A program made the position numbers and the translations under genes. Under the pieces are notes generated by a model. That model was not told where the DNA came from. It saw only the letters and a list, made by a program, of their open reading frames with translations, and made no database searches. This document shows positions 17,354 through 25,410 of a stretch of 64,000 nucleotides of DNA, one piece after another (position 1 is the stretch's first letter; the number at the start of each line of letters is the position of its first letter). The DNA comes from Celeribacter neptunius (GTDB lineage: Bacteria > Pseudomonadota > Alphaproteobacteria > Rhodobacterales > Rhodobacteraceae). The stretch lies in assembly GCF_900113955.1 (NCBI RefSeq), contig NZ_FORH01000003.1, forward strand, positions 186,001 to 250,000, read 5' to 3'.

Positions 17354-17775
17354 GCCGCCGTTCCTTTGCCACTTTGGGCCTCGAACATGTGCCAGGACAG
17401 TTCTTCGAACAGCGTGGTCCATGCCGCCCCGATACACGGATCGAAACGATTGCCCGAGACCTCGGCGAAGGCCGCGATCAGCACCTCGGACAATCTCGCG
17501 AAGTCGCAAGACGTCAATGATGCGGAGCCGGCGTCGAGCCCGACCCCACCCAGTGCCGGCACCAGCCTGTCGAGAAACCGCACCCCGCCCAGAGCGATGG
17601 CGAGTTTCTCGAAAAGCAGCTCGCCCTGACGCTCGGGATCGACCTCGTCATAGCGATAGGCAAGCTCCGGCGCGCGTTGGGCCAGCTTGCTCTGAAACGT
17701 CGCGAACACCGCCCCGGCATGGGGCTGAAGCTCTTTAAGACTGGCTTTCACGAGGGCGATCATCTGTTCATCCAT
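17350..17775 (-). CDS. Globin-fold protein of the nitrate operon
   Basis: A 141-residue all-helical protein that aligns by eye with single-domain bacterial haemoglobins such as that of Vitreoscilla. The A/B helices read LKELQPHAGAVFATFQSKL, the E helix region LLFEKLAIALGG, and the G/H helices end AAWTTLFEELSWHMF. The proximal F8 position, normally KH, seems to lack histidine: the stretch around 88-105 is GGVGLDAGSASLTSCDF. Haem may therefore be absent or bound differently. Its place between nrtCD and the NasC-like reductase suggests a link to nitrate or nitric oxide, perhaps sensing or scavenging, but this is inference. The start is the ATG at 17775. Confidence 0.7.
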   Translation of the reverse strand: MDEQMIALVKASLKELQPHAGAVFATFQSKLAQRAPELAYRYDEVDPERQGELLFEKLAIALGGVRFLDRLVPALGGVGLDAGSASLTSCDFARLSEVLIAAFAEVSGNRFDPCIGAAWTTLFEELSWHMFEAQSGKGTAA

Positions 17776-17788
17776 GGCGACCGCTCCC

Positions 17789-19483
17789 TCACTCAGCCGC
17801 CACGGCTTTTGGGGTCGGCACCGCTGCCGCCTTGGCTTTCGGCTTGGCCCCATGTTCGTATTCCTCGAGAAAATCGAGCACGTCCTGGCGATATTTGTAG
17901 TAGTCCGGGTGTTCCAACAACGCCTTGCGGGTGCGCGGACGCGGCAGGTCGACCTCGGTGATCTTGCCTATCGTGGCCTGCGGCCCGTTGGTCATCATCA
18001 CCACGCGGTCGGCCAAAAGGATCGCCTCGTCCACGTCATGGGTGACACAGATCGCGGTCACCTTGGTGCGTTCCCAGACCTCCATCAGCACTTCCTGCAA
18101 CTCCCAGCGCGTCAGACTGTCGAGCATGCCGAAAGGCTCATCCAGAAGCAGCAGTTTCGGCGAAAGCGCAAAGGCGCGGGCGATGCCGACCCGTTGCTTC
18201 ATGCCGTTCGACATGGCCGAGGCGGGTTTGTCCATGGAATCTGCCAGACCAACACGTTCGAGATAATATTCGATCACGTCCTGACGCTCGGCCATGGAGG
18301 CGCCGGGGTAGACCTTGTCGACGCCAATCGCCACGTTCTCCTTGGCGGTGAGCCAGGGAAACAGGTTTGGCGACTGGAACACCACGGCGCGTTCCGGATC
18401 AGCGCCGCGCACCTCGAACCCGTCGAGCTTGATCACACCTTTCGAGATGTCATTCAGACCCGCCGCCATGGTCAGCACGGTGGATTTGCCACAACCCGAG
18501 TGGCCGATCAGCGAAATGAATTCGCCACGGTTGAGTTTCAGGTTGAAATCCTCGACCACGGTGAGCGGGCCTTTCGGGGTCGGGTAGACCTTGTGCAGCC
18601 CTTCGAAGGTCAGGAATTTCTGATCGATCAGACCTTCCTGCGCCTTTTCCACCGCCTTCGGCACCTGATGGATTGCGGTCACATTCGGAAGCTGCTTGCT
18701 GCCCTCGGCCTTGGCCTCGATCCCGACATCCATCAGGTAATTGGTCACCTTAGCGCGCAGCCCGTGGAACATCTCGTCATGGTTCATCTCGGAGCGGTCG
18801 CGCGGACGCGGGATCGCGACCTTGAACTCTTCGCCAAGCGTGCCGTCGGGATTGAGCGCGATGATCCGGTCGGCCAGAAGAATGGCTTCGTCCACATCAT
18901 TGGTGATCAGCACGCAGGTCTTCTTGTCGGCTTCCCAGATATGTTCGATCTCATCGGCAAGATTGGCGCGGGTCAGCGCATCCAAGGCGGAAAGCGGCTC
19001 GTCGAGCAAAAGCACCTCGGGGTTCATCGCCAGCGCACGCGCCACGTTCACCCGTTGCCGCATACCGCCCGAAAGCTCCGCCGGGCGGCGGGTCTTGGCA
19101 TGGCTGAGCCCGACCATGTTCACATAGTGATCAACCTTTTCGGTTTTCTCGTCCTTGCCCAGATCCGGGAAGATCGTATCGACCGCGAGACCGACATTCT
19201 GATCGACGGTGAGCCAGGGCATCAGCGAATAGTTCTGAAAGATCACGCCGCGCTCCGGGCCGGGACCGGTGACAGGCTTGCCCTTGAAGGTAACCGCGCC
19301 GTCGGAGGGGCTCTCGAGCCCCGCCATCAGGTTGATCAGCGTCGTCTTGCCGGTGCCGGAGAAACCCAGAAGCACGAGGAACTCGCCCTCCTGGACATCG
19401 AGATCGATGTTTTTCAGCACTTCGGTGCGGTGAAGCCCTTCACCGAAACCCTTCGACACATTGTCAAACGTCAGGATACCCAT
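17789..19483 (-). CDS. nrtCD: Nitrate ABC transporter, fused double ATPase (NrtC-NrtD type)
   Basis: A 564-residue protein with two complete ABC ATPase domains. The first (about 5-230) has GFSGTGKTT, LSGGMRQRVN and LLLDEPLSALD. After a linker of about 45 residues the second (about 285-520) has GHSGCGKST, SNGMKQRVG and LLLDEPFGMLD. In cyanobacteria NrtC and NrtD are separate proteins; here both are one chain. It powers nitrate uptake with NrtA and NrtB. The ATG at 19483 has a GGTG site upstream. A GTG at 19492, overlapping the nrtB stop, is the alternative start. The C-terminal Ala/Lys/Pro-rich tail carries no recognised domain. Confidence 0.9.
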   Translation of the reverse strand: MGILTFDNVSKGFGEGLHRTEVLKNIDLDVQEGEFLVLLGFSGTGKTTLINLMAGLESPSDGAVTFKGKPVTGPGPERGVIFQNYSLMPWLTVDQNVGLAVDTIFPDLGKDEKTEKVDHYVNMVGLSHAKTRRPAELSGGMRQRVNVARALAMNPEVLLLDEPLSALDALTRANLADEIEHIWEADKKTCVLITNDVDEAILLADRIIALNPDGTLGEEFKVAIPRPRDRSEMNHDEMFHGLRAKVTNYLMDVGIEAKAEGSKQLPNVTAIHQVPKAVEKAQEGLIDQKFLTFEGLHKVYPTPKGPLTVVEDFNLKLNRGEFISLIGHSGCGKSTVLTMAAGLNDISKGVIKLDGFEVRGADPERAVVFQSPNLFPWLTAKENVAIGVDKVYPGASMAERQDVIEYYLERVGLADSMDKPASAMSNGMKQRVGIARAFALSPKLLLLDEPFGMLDSLTRWELQEVLMEVWERTKVTAICVTHDVDEAILLADRVVMMTNGPQATIGKITEVDLPRPRTRKALLEHPDYYKYRQDVLDFLEEYEHGAKPKAKAAAVPTPKAVAAE

Positions 19484-19488
19484 ATCAA

Positions 19489-20580
19489 TCACCGGTTGTT
19501 GGAGAAGGTGAAGAGGGACTGCAGCGCATACATCACACGGTCCAACAGGAAGCCGATGATGCCGATGGTGAGCACGGCGACGATGATCTTGGCGAGCGAC
19601 TGCGACGAGCCGTTCTGGAATTCATCCCAGACGAATTTGCCGAGGCCCGGGTTCTGCGCCAGCATTTCCGCGGCGATCAGCACCATCCAGCCAACCCCGA
19701 GCGAGAGACGCAGACCGGTGAAGATCAGCGGCAGGGCCGAGGGCAGCACCAGCTTGGTGATCTTCGACCATGTGCCCATTTTCAGCACTTTCGAGACCGA
19801 GATCAGATCCTTGTCGATCGAGGCAACACCCAGAGAGGTGTTGATCAAAGTGGGCCACAGGGAACAGAGCGTCACGGTGATCGCGGAGACGAGGAAGCTC
19901 TTGGCGAACAACCCGTCATTCGTGGTGTAGAGGGCCGAGACCACCATGGTCACGATCGGCAACCACGCGAGCGGCGACACCGGTTTGAAAATCTGCACCA
20001 GCGGGTTGATCGCGGCATTGGCATAGGGCGACAGACCGGCGAGAATGCCCAGCGGAATAGCGATGGCCGAGCCGATCAGGAAACCGAAGAACACGGTTTT
20101 GATCGAGGTCCAGATCTGCTCGTAATAAGACGGCGATCCGGTATAGGGAATGTCCTTGACCTTCTCCGGCTGACCGGCGGCGATAAATTTGGCGTTGCGT
20201 GCCTCGACACGCTCTTCGAACTTGGCCTTTTTCTCGGCCTTGGCGAGCGCATCGTAATGCAGGTTCACCGCCTCTTCCCAGACGGCGGAAGGCCCGGGGA
20301 TCGCGCCCAGAGAGGTCTGCACCTTCGGCGCCAGCGCGCCCCAGAGCATGAGAAAGCCGACAATGGCCAGAACCGGCACGCCGAGGAGTTTCCAGATTTC
20401 TTTCATCTGGGTTTTCGGATTGTCACCGGCGATGGCTTTCAGCACCGGGGTCATCCAGGACAGGCCCAGGACCTGAAACCAGGCGTCGGCCTTGTTGATC
20501 CGGGTGAACAGTTTCGCGCGACGGGCCGCTTTGGTCTCGGCTTCCAGCGCCCGGTTGTCAATTGGGTCGATCGCAGTCAT
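19489..20580 (-). CDS. nrtB: Nitrate ABC transporter permease
   Basis: The membrane subunit (363 residues) of a nitrate/sulfonate/taurine-type ABC importer. The core from about residue 150 has five or six helices and an EAA-type cytoplasmic loop (LISVSKVLKMGTWSKITKLV). A first helix at about 65-88 is followed by an unusually long, charged segment (about 100-145, rich in Lys, Glu and Ala: ALAKAEKKAKFEERVEARN), an extended periplasmic insertion before the main core. The N-terminus is also long and basic. It forms the channel with NrtA outside and the fused ATPase inside. It lies 85 bases after nrtA. Confidence 0.92.
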   Translation of the reverse strand: MTAIDPIDNRALEAETKAARRAKLFTRINKADAWFQVLGLSWMTPVLKAIAGDNPKTQMKEIWKLLGVPVLAIVGFLMLWGALAPKVQTSLGAIPGPSAVWEEAVNLHYDALAKAEKKAKFEERVEARNAKFIAAGQPEKVKDIPYTGSPSYYEQIWTSIKTVFFGFLIGSAIAIPLGILAGLSPYANAAINPLVQIFKPVSPLAWLPIVTMVVSALYTTNDGLFAKSFLVSAITVTLCSLWPTLINTSLGVASIDKDLISVSKVLKMGTWSKITKLVLPSALPLIFTGLRLSLGVGWMVLIAAEMLAQNPGLGKFVWDEFQNGSSQSLAKIIVAVLTIGIIGFLLDRVMYALQSLFTFSNNR

Positions 20581-20665
20581 TGCGGCATCCTCGCGAATGA
20601 AGAAGTGGGGGAGAAAGAAAAAGCGGGCGCAATCCGCGCGACTGCGCCCGTCAGGAGAGGTTCGT

Positions 20666-22033
20666 TTAACCCTTCACCTCAGTGCCTTCGACGATCTGTT
20701 CGCCCTTCAACCCGATCGGCAGGCTGTCGAGATAGGCATTCGGGGCTTTGCCGTCATAGGCGATACCATCGATGATATCCTCGGCCGGGGTCGGCGCCTT
20801 GTAGCCATCGCTGTCCCAGGGAAAATCCGCCTCATTGGCCAGACCTTCGTCGACCAGAAGACGCGCGGCGTCGAGATAGATCTCCGGCTTGTAGACGGAT
20901 TTCGCGACCTCGTCGTACCAGCTGTCCGGCTTGGCCTCGGCGATCTGGCCCCAGCGCCGCATCTGGGTCAGGTACCAGACGGCGTCGGAATAGAACGGAT
21001 AGGTCGCATTGTAGCGGAAGAACACGTTGAAATCGGGAACGTCGCGCTTGTCGCCCTTTTCATACTCGAACGTGCCGGTCATCGAGGCAGCGATCACCTC
21101 CTGATCGGCGCCGACGTAATCGGGGCGCGACAGGATTTCGACGGCCTCTTCGCGATTGGCATTGTCATTCTCGTCGAGCCACATGGCCGCGCGAATGAGC
21201 GCCTTGGTCACGGCGAGCGTGGTGTTCGGATATTCTTCGGCGAATTCTGCGGTGATGCCAAAGACCTTCTCCGGGTTGTTCTTCCACAGCTCGTAATCGG
21301 TGATCACCGGCACACCGATGCCCTTGAACACCGCCTGCTGGTTCCACGGTTCACCGACGCAATAGCCATAGATGGTGCCGGCCTCGAGGGTCGCCGGCAT
21401 CTGCGGCGGCGGGGTGACGGAGAGGAAGACATCGGCGCCGATCTGGCCGGTGATGTTTTCCGGCGAATAATAGCCCGGGTGCAGCCCCCCGGCGGCGAGC
21501 CAGTAGCGCAGTTCATAGTTGTGGGTCGACACCGGGAAGACCATGCCCATGTTGAACGGCTTGCCTTCGGATTTGTATTTCTCGACCACCGGGGCCAATG
21601 CTTCGGCCGAGATCGGGTGCATCGGCTTGCCGTCTGCGCCGGTCGGGATGTTCGGCTTCATCTCTTCCCAGACCTCGTTCGACACGGTGATGCCGTTGCC
21701 ATTGAGGTCCATGGAAAACGGCGTGATGATATGCGCCTCGGTGCCAAAGCCGATGGTCGCGGCCAGCGGTTGACCGGCCAGCATATGCGCGCCGTCCAGC
21801 GTGCCGTCGATCACACCATCCAGGAGCACTTTCCAGTTGGCCTGCGCTTCCAGCGTCACGAACAGACCTTCGTCATCGAAAAAGCCCTGTTCATAAGCCA
21901 CCGCGAGCGGCGCCATATCGGTCAGCTTGATAAAGCCAAAGGTCAGTTCGTCTTTTTCGAGATCCAGCATCTCGGCCCAAGAGGGGCTGGCGAGTGCGGT
22001 CGTGGCAGCGAGGCCGAGAAGAAGTTTCTTCAT
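20666..22033 (-). CDS. nrtA: Nitrate-binding protein of the ABC transporter
   Basis: A 455-residue periplasmic nitrate-binding protein of the NrtA/CmpA family. The ATG at 22033 starts a Sec signal peptide ([20 protein letters not shown]) with cleavage before [10 protein letters not shown]. Family segments are [21 protein letters not shown] and [12 protein letters not shown]. An upstream in-frame extension of 22 basic residues was rejected because it would spoil the signal peptide. It is first in the structural operon and is preceded by a leader RNA with an intrinsic terminator, the expected target of NasT. NasS, encoded upstream, is its cytoplasmic relative. Confidence 0.94.
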   Translation of the reverse strand: MKKLLLGLAATTALASPSWAEMLDLEKDELTFGFIKLTDMAPLAVAYEQGFFDDEGLFVTLEAQANWKVLLDGVIDGTLDGAHMLAGQPLAATIGFGTEAHIITPFSMDLNGNGITVSNEVWEEMKPNIPTGADGKPMHPISAEALAPVVEKYKSEGKPFNMGMVFPVSTHNYELRYWLAAGGLHPGYYSPENITGQIGADVFLSVTPPPQMPATLEAGTIYGYCVGEPWNQQAVFKGIGVPVITDYELWKNNPEKVFGITAEFAEEYPNTTLAVTKALIRAAMWLDENDNANREEAVEILSRPDYVGADQEVIAASMTGTFEYEKGDKRDVPDFNVFFRYNATYPFYSDAVWYLTQMRRWGQIAEAKPDSWYDEVAKSVYKPEIYLDAARLLVDEGLANEADFPWDSDGYKAPTPAEDIIDGIAYDGKAPNAYLDSLPIGLKGEQIVEGTEVKG

Positions 22034-22099
22034 AAGTCTGTCCCTTCGATTTGCCTTCAATGTCCCTGTTGAAGGAAGCCCTTGGCGGGCGAAAAACAC

Positions 22100-22157
22100 A
22101 AAAAAAGCCGCCGATAAAACGCCTGGGAGGAGAAGAGGCGATCTATCGAGCGGCTTT
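22100..22157 (-). terminator. nrtA leader: Leader terminator (attenuator) upstream of nrtA
   Basis: Read on the minus strand, AAAGCCGC plus CGATA pairs with TATCG plus GCGGCTTT (one bulged T), enclosing an inner CGCCT/AGGCG stem, and runs into seven Ts. This intrinsic terminator lies about 67 bases before the nrtA start codon, inside the transcript leader. Such leaders are the known RNA targets of ANTAR antiterminators like NasT and NasR, and nasT and nasS are encoded just upstream. Without nitrate, NasS would hold NasT and transcription would stop here. Two 17-base hairpins precede it. Confidence 0.8.
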
Positions 22158-22165
22158 GCTCTGAT

Positions 22166-22216
22166 GTCCCGGTCACCGGGACTATGTTCCGTATCGTGGC
22201 ATCGTTGCCTGCGATG
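22166..22216 (-). promoter_or_regulatory. Paired hairpins upstream of the nrtA attenuator (candidate NasT site)
   Basis: Two 17-base inverted repeats separated by 17 bases on the minus strand: CATCG/CGATG around CAGGCAA (22200-22216) and GTCCCGG/CCGGGAC around TGA (22166-22182). ANTAR proteins bind tandem stem-loops with hexanucleotide loops carrying A at position 1 and G at position 4. The two-stem arrangement fits, but the loops as drawn do not clearly obey that rule, so the exact folding is uncertain. Confidence 0.5.
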
Positions 22217-22289
22217 AAATCTTTATGCCGAGAATCACGCTGCAGATGCAAAACCCCCTAGGCCATCCCCCCGGCAAAAATGCTGCACA

Positions 22290-22316
22290 TGCGCAAAATC
22301 GCCCAAAATTTGCGCA
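22290..22316. promoter_or_regulatory. Dyad operator candidate between nasS and nrtA
   Basis: A perfect 8-base inverted repeat, TGCGCAAA and TTTGCGCA, with an 11-base spacer, abutting the nasS stop codon. It lies about 260 bases upstream of nrtA and above the leader hairpins, where an activator of the nrt promoter would bind. It is not the enteric NtrC consensus (TGCAC-N7-GTGCA). Confidence 0.45.
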
Positions 22317-23492
22317 TCATTCCTCGGAAGGATCAAAAACGCGCCCGTCGAAGAACTGGTTGCGGCCAAGAATCAACTGGCCAGCAGCGGAGGCCACCGC
22401 TTCGGGCGCGGTCAGCCCGCCCTCGATCTTCGACGAGGCGCCGGGCAGATCGGCCGAGGTCTGGGCCAGCGCCTGACGATACAGATCGGAACGGAAGACG
22501 CTTTGCGCCTGCCCGCGCGCCACCGCCCGGTCGAGCCCGGTGCGCGCCGCGAGCTGTGCCCCGATCCATTCCGCCTGAGACCGCCAGGGGAATGTGGCGG
22601 CGCCATGGAAAAATTCGACGAACCCTTCGACCGGCCGGGTCTCGCCACTGGCCGAGATCACCATGTTGCCGGTCAGGGCGCGTTCCAGCATTTCGGAGGG
22701 CAGATCGAGATATTCCGGACGGCTCAGAAGCTCCGAGGCCAGCATCGGGCTGTCTGGATTGCCGAGCCAGCGCGCCGCGCGCCAGACCGCCCGAATGAGC
22801 CGCCCCATCAGCGCCGTTTCCTGCTCCGCCCAATCGGCGCGGACCGCGAGTACCTTTTCCGGCGCAGAGGACCAGATCGCCGAGCCCGGCAACAACAGCT
22901 CGCCACCGCCGCTTTCCACCGCTTTCGAGCCCCAGGGCTCCCCGACGCAAAAAGCATCGATCTCACCCGCCTCGATCGCATCCGCCATCAAGGGCGGCGG
23001 CACGGTGCGGATATCGACGGATTGCGGCGCCGGCAGACCCAGCGCCGAGAGCCAGTAATACAAAAGCTCTGCATGCATGGAGAAGGGAAAGGGCACACCG
23101 ATTCGAAGACGGCCCTTTGCCGCCTTGATCAGATCCTGGCCCGCCGCCGCCGCGTCATTGAAGCCAAAGCCATGCCCGACATCGCGCAACCGCTGCGCCA
23201 GATCGTTCGACACGCCAATGACATTGCCATTCATCGACAGGACCGAAACGGCGGCGAATTTCGCGCCGCCACCACCGAGCCCGAGCGCCGTCGCCACCGG
23301 CACGGGTGAGAGCATATGCGCCGCATCGACCCGACCAAAGGCGAGCATATCGCGCAGCGAAGACCAGGAGGGCGCAGATTTCAGATCGAGAAAGATCCCC
23401 TCTTCCGAGGCAAAGCCCATTTCCTGCGCCACAATGAGCGGCGCGGCATCAATGAGCGGGATGAACCCGACGGAAAGCCTCGTTCCTTTCAT
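22317..23492 (-). CDS. nasS: Nitrate sensor NasS
   Basis: A 391-residue NrtA-like protein without a signal peptide; it starts MKGTRLSVGFIPLIDAAPLI. It keeps the binding-protein segments AAHMLSPVPVATALGLG and DAFCVGEPWGSKAV. Cytoplasmic relatives (NasS) bind nitrate or nitrite and sequester NasT when the ligand is missing. It lies ten bases after nasT on the same strand, the standard nasT-nasS pair. I chose the ATG at 23492; a longer in-frame opening reads into nasT and is Arg/Cys-rich. Confidence 0.92.
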   Translation of the reverse strand: MKGTRLSVGFIPLIDAAPLIVAQEMGFASEEGIFLDLKSAPSWSSLRDMLAFGRVDAAHMLSPVPVATALGLGGGGAKFAAVSVLSMNGNVIGVSNDLAQRLRDVGHGFGFNDAAAAGQDLIKAAKGRLRIGVPFPFSMHAELLYYWLSALGLPAPQSVDIRTVPPPLMADAIEAGEIDAFCVGEPWGSKAVESGGGELLLPGSAIWSSAPEKVLAVRADWAEQETALMGRLIRAVWRAARWLGNPDSPMLASELLSRPEYLDLPSEMLERALTGNMVISASGETRPVEGFVEFFHGAATFPWRSQAEWIGAQLAARTGLDRAVARGQAQSVFRSDLYRQALAQTSADLPGASSKIEGGLTAPEAVASAAGQLILGRNQFFDGRVFDPSEE

Positions 23493-23502
23493 GCCGCAGC
23501 CC

Positions 23503-24087
23503 TCATGACAAAAGCCCCGCAGCGGTGACCAGCGCCTGCGCCACATCGGCAACGCGTTTGCCCTGATCCATGGCGGCCTTGCGCAAGAGCGCATAGGCCT
23601 CGTCCTCGCCAATCCCCTTGGCCCGCATCAACATGCCCTTGGCCCGGTCGATCACCTTGCGCTCTTCCAGCGCCTTCTTGGTCTCGGCAAGTTCCGTGCG
23701 CATGCGCTGGAACATCCGAAACCGTGCGATGGCGGCGTCCATGATCGGTTTGACGCGCTGCGCTTGCAACCCGTCGACGATATAGGCCGAGACGCCCGCC
23801 TCGATCGCCGCGGAAGACAGGCCCTCGTCGGCGCGGTCCACGAACATGGCGACCGGGCGGTCCAGAGGCCCTGAGGCCAGCGCCAGTTCTTCGAGCGTAT
23901 CACGGGACGGGTTCTCGATATCGATCAACACCACGTCGGGATTGCGGGACTGGATCTGGCGCGCCAGCCCGGTGACCTCGGAGATGATCGAAATCTCGAA
24001 ACTTCCGGCCTCGCGCAAGCTGTCCACGATCAGCTGGGCCCGGGTCCGGTCGGTTTCGACAACAATGATGGAAAGCGGCGCACTCAT
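23503..24087 (-). CDS. nasT: ANTAR-domain antiterminator NasT
   Basis: A 194-residue two-domain regulator. A receiver-like domain (about 8-120) begins LSIIVVETDRTRAQLIVDSL and lacks a full phospho-acceptor set. The C-terminal ANTAR domain (about 130-190) has ERKVIDRAKGMLMRAKG and EDEAYALLRKAAMDQGKRV, the RNA-binding three-helix signature. It binds leader RNA and prevents termination so that nitrate genes are expressed. The target is expected to be the hairpin system before nrtA in this window. The start is the ATG at 24087 (MSAPLSII); a start six codons upstream is possible. Confidence 0.94.
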   Translation of the reverse strand: MSAPLSIIVVETDRTRAQLIVDSLREAGSFEISIISEVTGLARQIQSRNPDVVLIDIENPSRDTLEELALASGPLDRPVAMFVDRADEGLSSAAIEAGVSAYIVDGLQAQRVKPIMDAAIARFRMFQRMRTELAETKKALEERKVIDRAKGMLMRAKGIGEDEAYALLRKAAMDQGKRVADVAQALVTAAGLLS

Positions 24088-24134
24088 GGGGACAGATCGC
24101 GTCACACTGCCTACAAAGTAAACGATTCCTGCCG

Positions 24135-24149
24135 TGCACCCTGCGTGCA
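24135..24149. promoter_or_regulatory. NtrC-like inverted repeat upstream of nasT
   Basis: TGCAC-N5-GTGCA lies about 50 bases before the nasT start. The half-sites equal those of enteric NtrC sites, but the spacer is two bases shorter than the usual seven. It could link nasTS to nitrogen status; confidence is low because of the spacing. Confidence 0.3.
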
Positions 24150-24190
24150 GGATCGCATATTGCCCATATTTCGACCCGGAAGCACAGTTT

Positions 24191-24697
24191 TTAATCTTTG
24201 TGCATTTGCCTCAGGCACCAGTCGAACAAGGCCTCCGGCTTCGGCGGCAGAGCTTCGGCCATCTCCCCGGCAAACTCCAGAAACCCGTCGAGGTTCTTCG
24301 GATTGACGCCGAGAAGCACCGGCACGTCTTCGGAGAGCGCCGTGCCGATGAGCAGGCGAAAACCGCGGCCTTCGAGCTCCTGCTTGCCGAATTTGTTGAT
24401 CAGCACCAACTCCGCGCCCTGCTCCAGAGCCTGTTCCGCCTGATGCACCGCGCGTTGCAGCCCGTCCGGATCGAGGCGACAGCCTGTGGCATGGGCCCCT
24501 AGATCCTGCGAGATCAGAACGGTCTCTGCGCCGGGAAGGAGCGTCAGCTCCATCCGGCATCGCAGCTCCCCCGGTCGTTCGGTGTTGCGCTGGACCGCAC
24601 CGGCGAGATGGCAGCCCGCTGCCTGAAGCCGCTCCGCAAGGGCTTCGAGCAGCCGATCCGTCTCGCCGCGCCCGTCCATCATCACATAGCCGAGCAT
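24191..24697 (-). CDS. DUF2478 protein (molybdenum-cluster NTPase-like)
   Basis: A 168-residue protein of the DUF2478 group, often found beside molybdate transport or Moco genes. It starts MLGYVMMDGRGETDRLL, followed by LAGAVQRNTE, a DLGAHATGCRLDP core and ELVLINKFGKQELEGRG. The last resembles the nucleotide-enzyme-like strand in this family. The start at 24697 has a strong AAGGGGGAG site four bases ahead; a longer form starting at 24745 lacks one. It is 103 bases upstream of nasT and divergent from mobA, consistent with a role in Mo supply to NasA. Biochemical function is unknown. Confidence 0.8.
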   Translation of the reverse strand: MLGYVMMDGRGETDRLLEALAERLQAAGCHLAGAVQRNTERPGELRCRMELTLLPGAETVLISQDLGAHATGCRLDPDGLQRAVHQAEQALEQGAELVLINKFGKQELEGRGFRLLIGTALSEDVPVLLGVNPKNLDGFLEFAGEMAEALPPKPEALFDWCLRQMHKD

Positions 24698-24774
24698 GTC
24701 TCCCCCTTGATTTGCCTCTCCGTCGGCATACAGAATGGCAGCCATGGGGGGAAGCCCGAAGGAATGAGGTCGAC

Positions 24775-25395
24775 ATGAAACACTACCCCGGGGTGATCCT
24801 CGCTGGCGGAGAGGCGCGCCGCATGGGCGGCACGGCAGAAACGAAAGTGGACAAGGCGATGGTCAAGCTTGGCGGCGCCCCCCTGATCGAGCGGGTGATC
24901 TCCCGGCTGGAACCGCAATGCGCGACGCTGGCGATCAGTGCCAATGGCGACCCGAAACGCTACGCGGCTTTCGGCTATCCGATCCTGCCCGATGCGACGC
25001 CGGAACAAAACGGCCCGCTCGCGGGCGTCTTGGCCGGGCTCGACTGGGCCGCGATGAAAGGGTTCGAAGCCATCGTCACCGTCGCCACCGACACACCGTT
25101 CTTTCCGAAAGATCTGGTCACGCGTCTTGGCGCCGTGGCCCAGCCCGAGGGCTTTGGCATTGCGGTGACCGAGGAGGCGGGAGAGACCCGCTGGCATCCG
25201 ACCTTCGGGCTCTGGCCCGTGGATCTGCGGCATGATCTCAGGATCGCACTGGCGCGCCATCAACGTCGGATGCTGCAATTCGCCGAGAGCAAAGGCGCCG
25301 TACCGGTGCTGTTCGAAACGGCAGAAGGAGAAGACCCGTTCTTCAACGTCAACACGCCGGACGACCTGCAGCAGGCCGAGGCACAGCTGGCGTGA
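24775..25395 (+). CDS. mobA: Molybdenum cofactor guanylyltransferase
   Basis: A 206-residue nucleotidyltransferase that joins GMP to molybdopterin to make the MGD form of the cofactor used by NasA. The N-terminal GTP-binding motif is GVILAGGEARRMGG with the following lysine region KVDKAMVKLGGAPLIERV. NGPLAGVLAGLDW (about 83-95) and the metal-site segment TVATDTPFFP are diagnostic, as is FFNVNTPDDLQQAE near the end. The ATG at 24775 is preceded by GGAATGAGGT. It is divergent from the DUF2478-nasTS operon, a logical neighbour for a molybdoenzyme cluster. Confidence 0.95.
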   Translation: MKHYPGVILAGGEARRMGGTAETKVDKAMVKLGGAPLIERVISRLEPQCATLAISANGDPKRYAAFGYPILPDATPEQNGPLAGVLAGLDWAAMKGFEAIVTVATDTPFFPKDLVTRLGAVAQPEGFGIAVTEEAGETRWHPTFGLWPVDLRHDLRIALARHQRRMLQFAESKGAVPVLFETAEGEDPFFNVNTPDDLQQAEAQLA

Positions 25396-25410
25396 TGCGT
25401 CAGGAATGCG

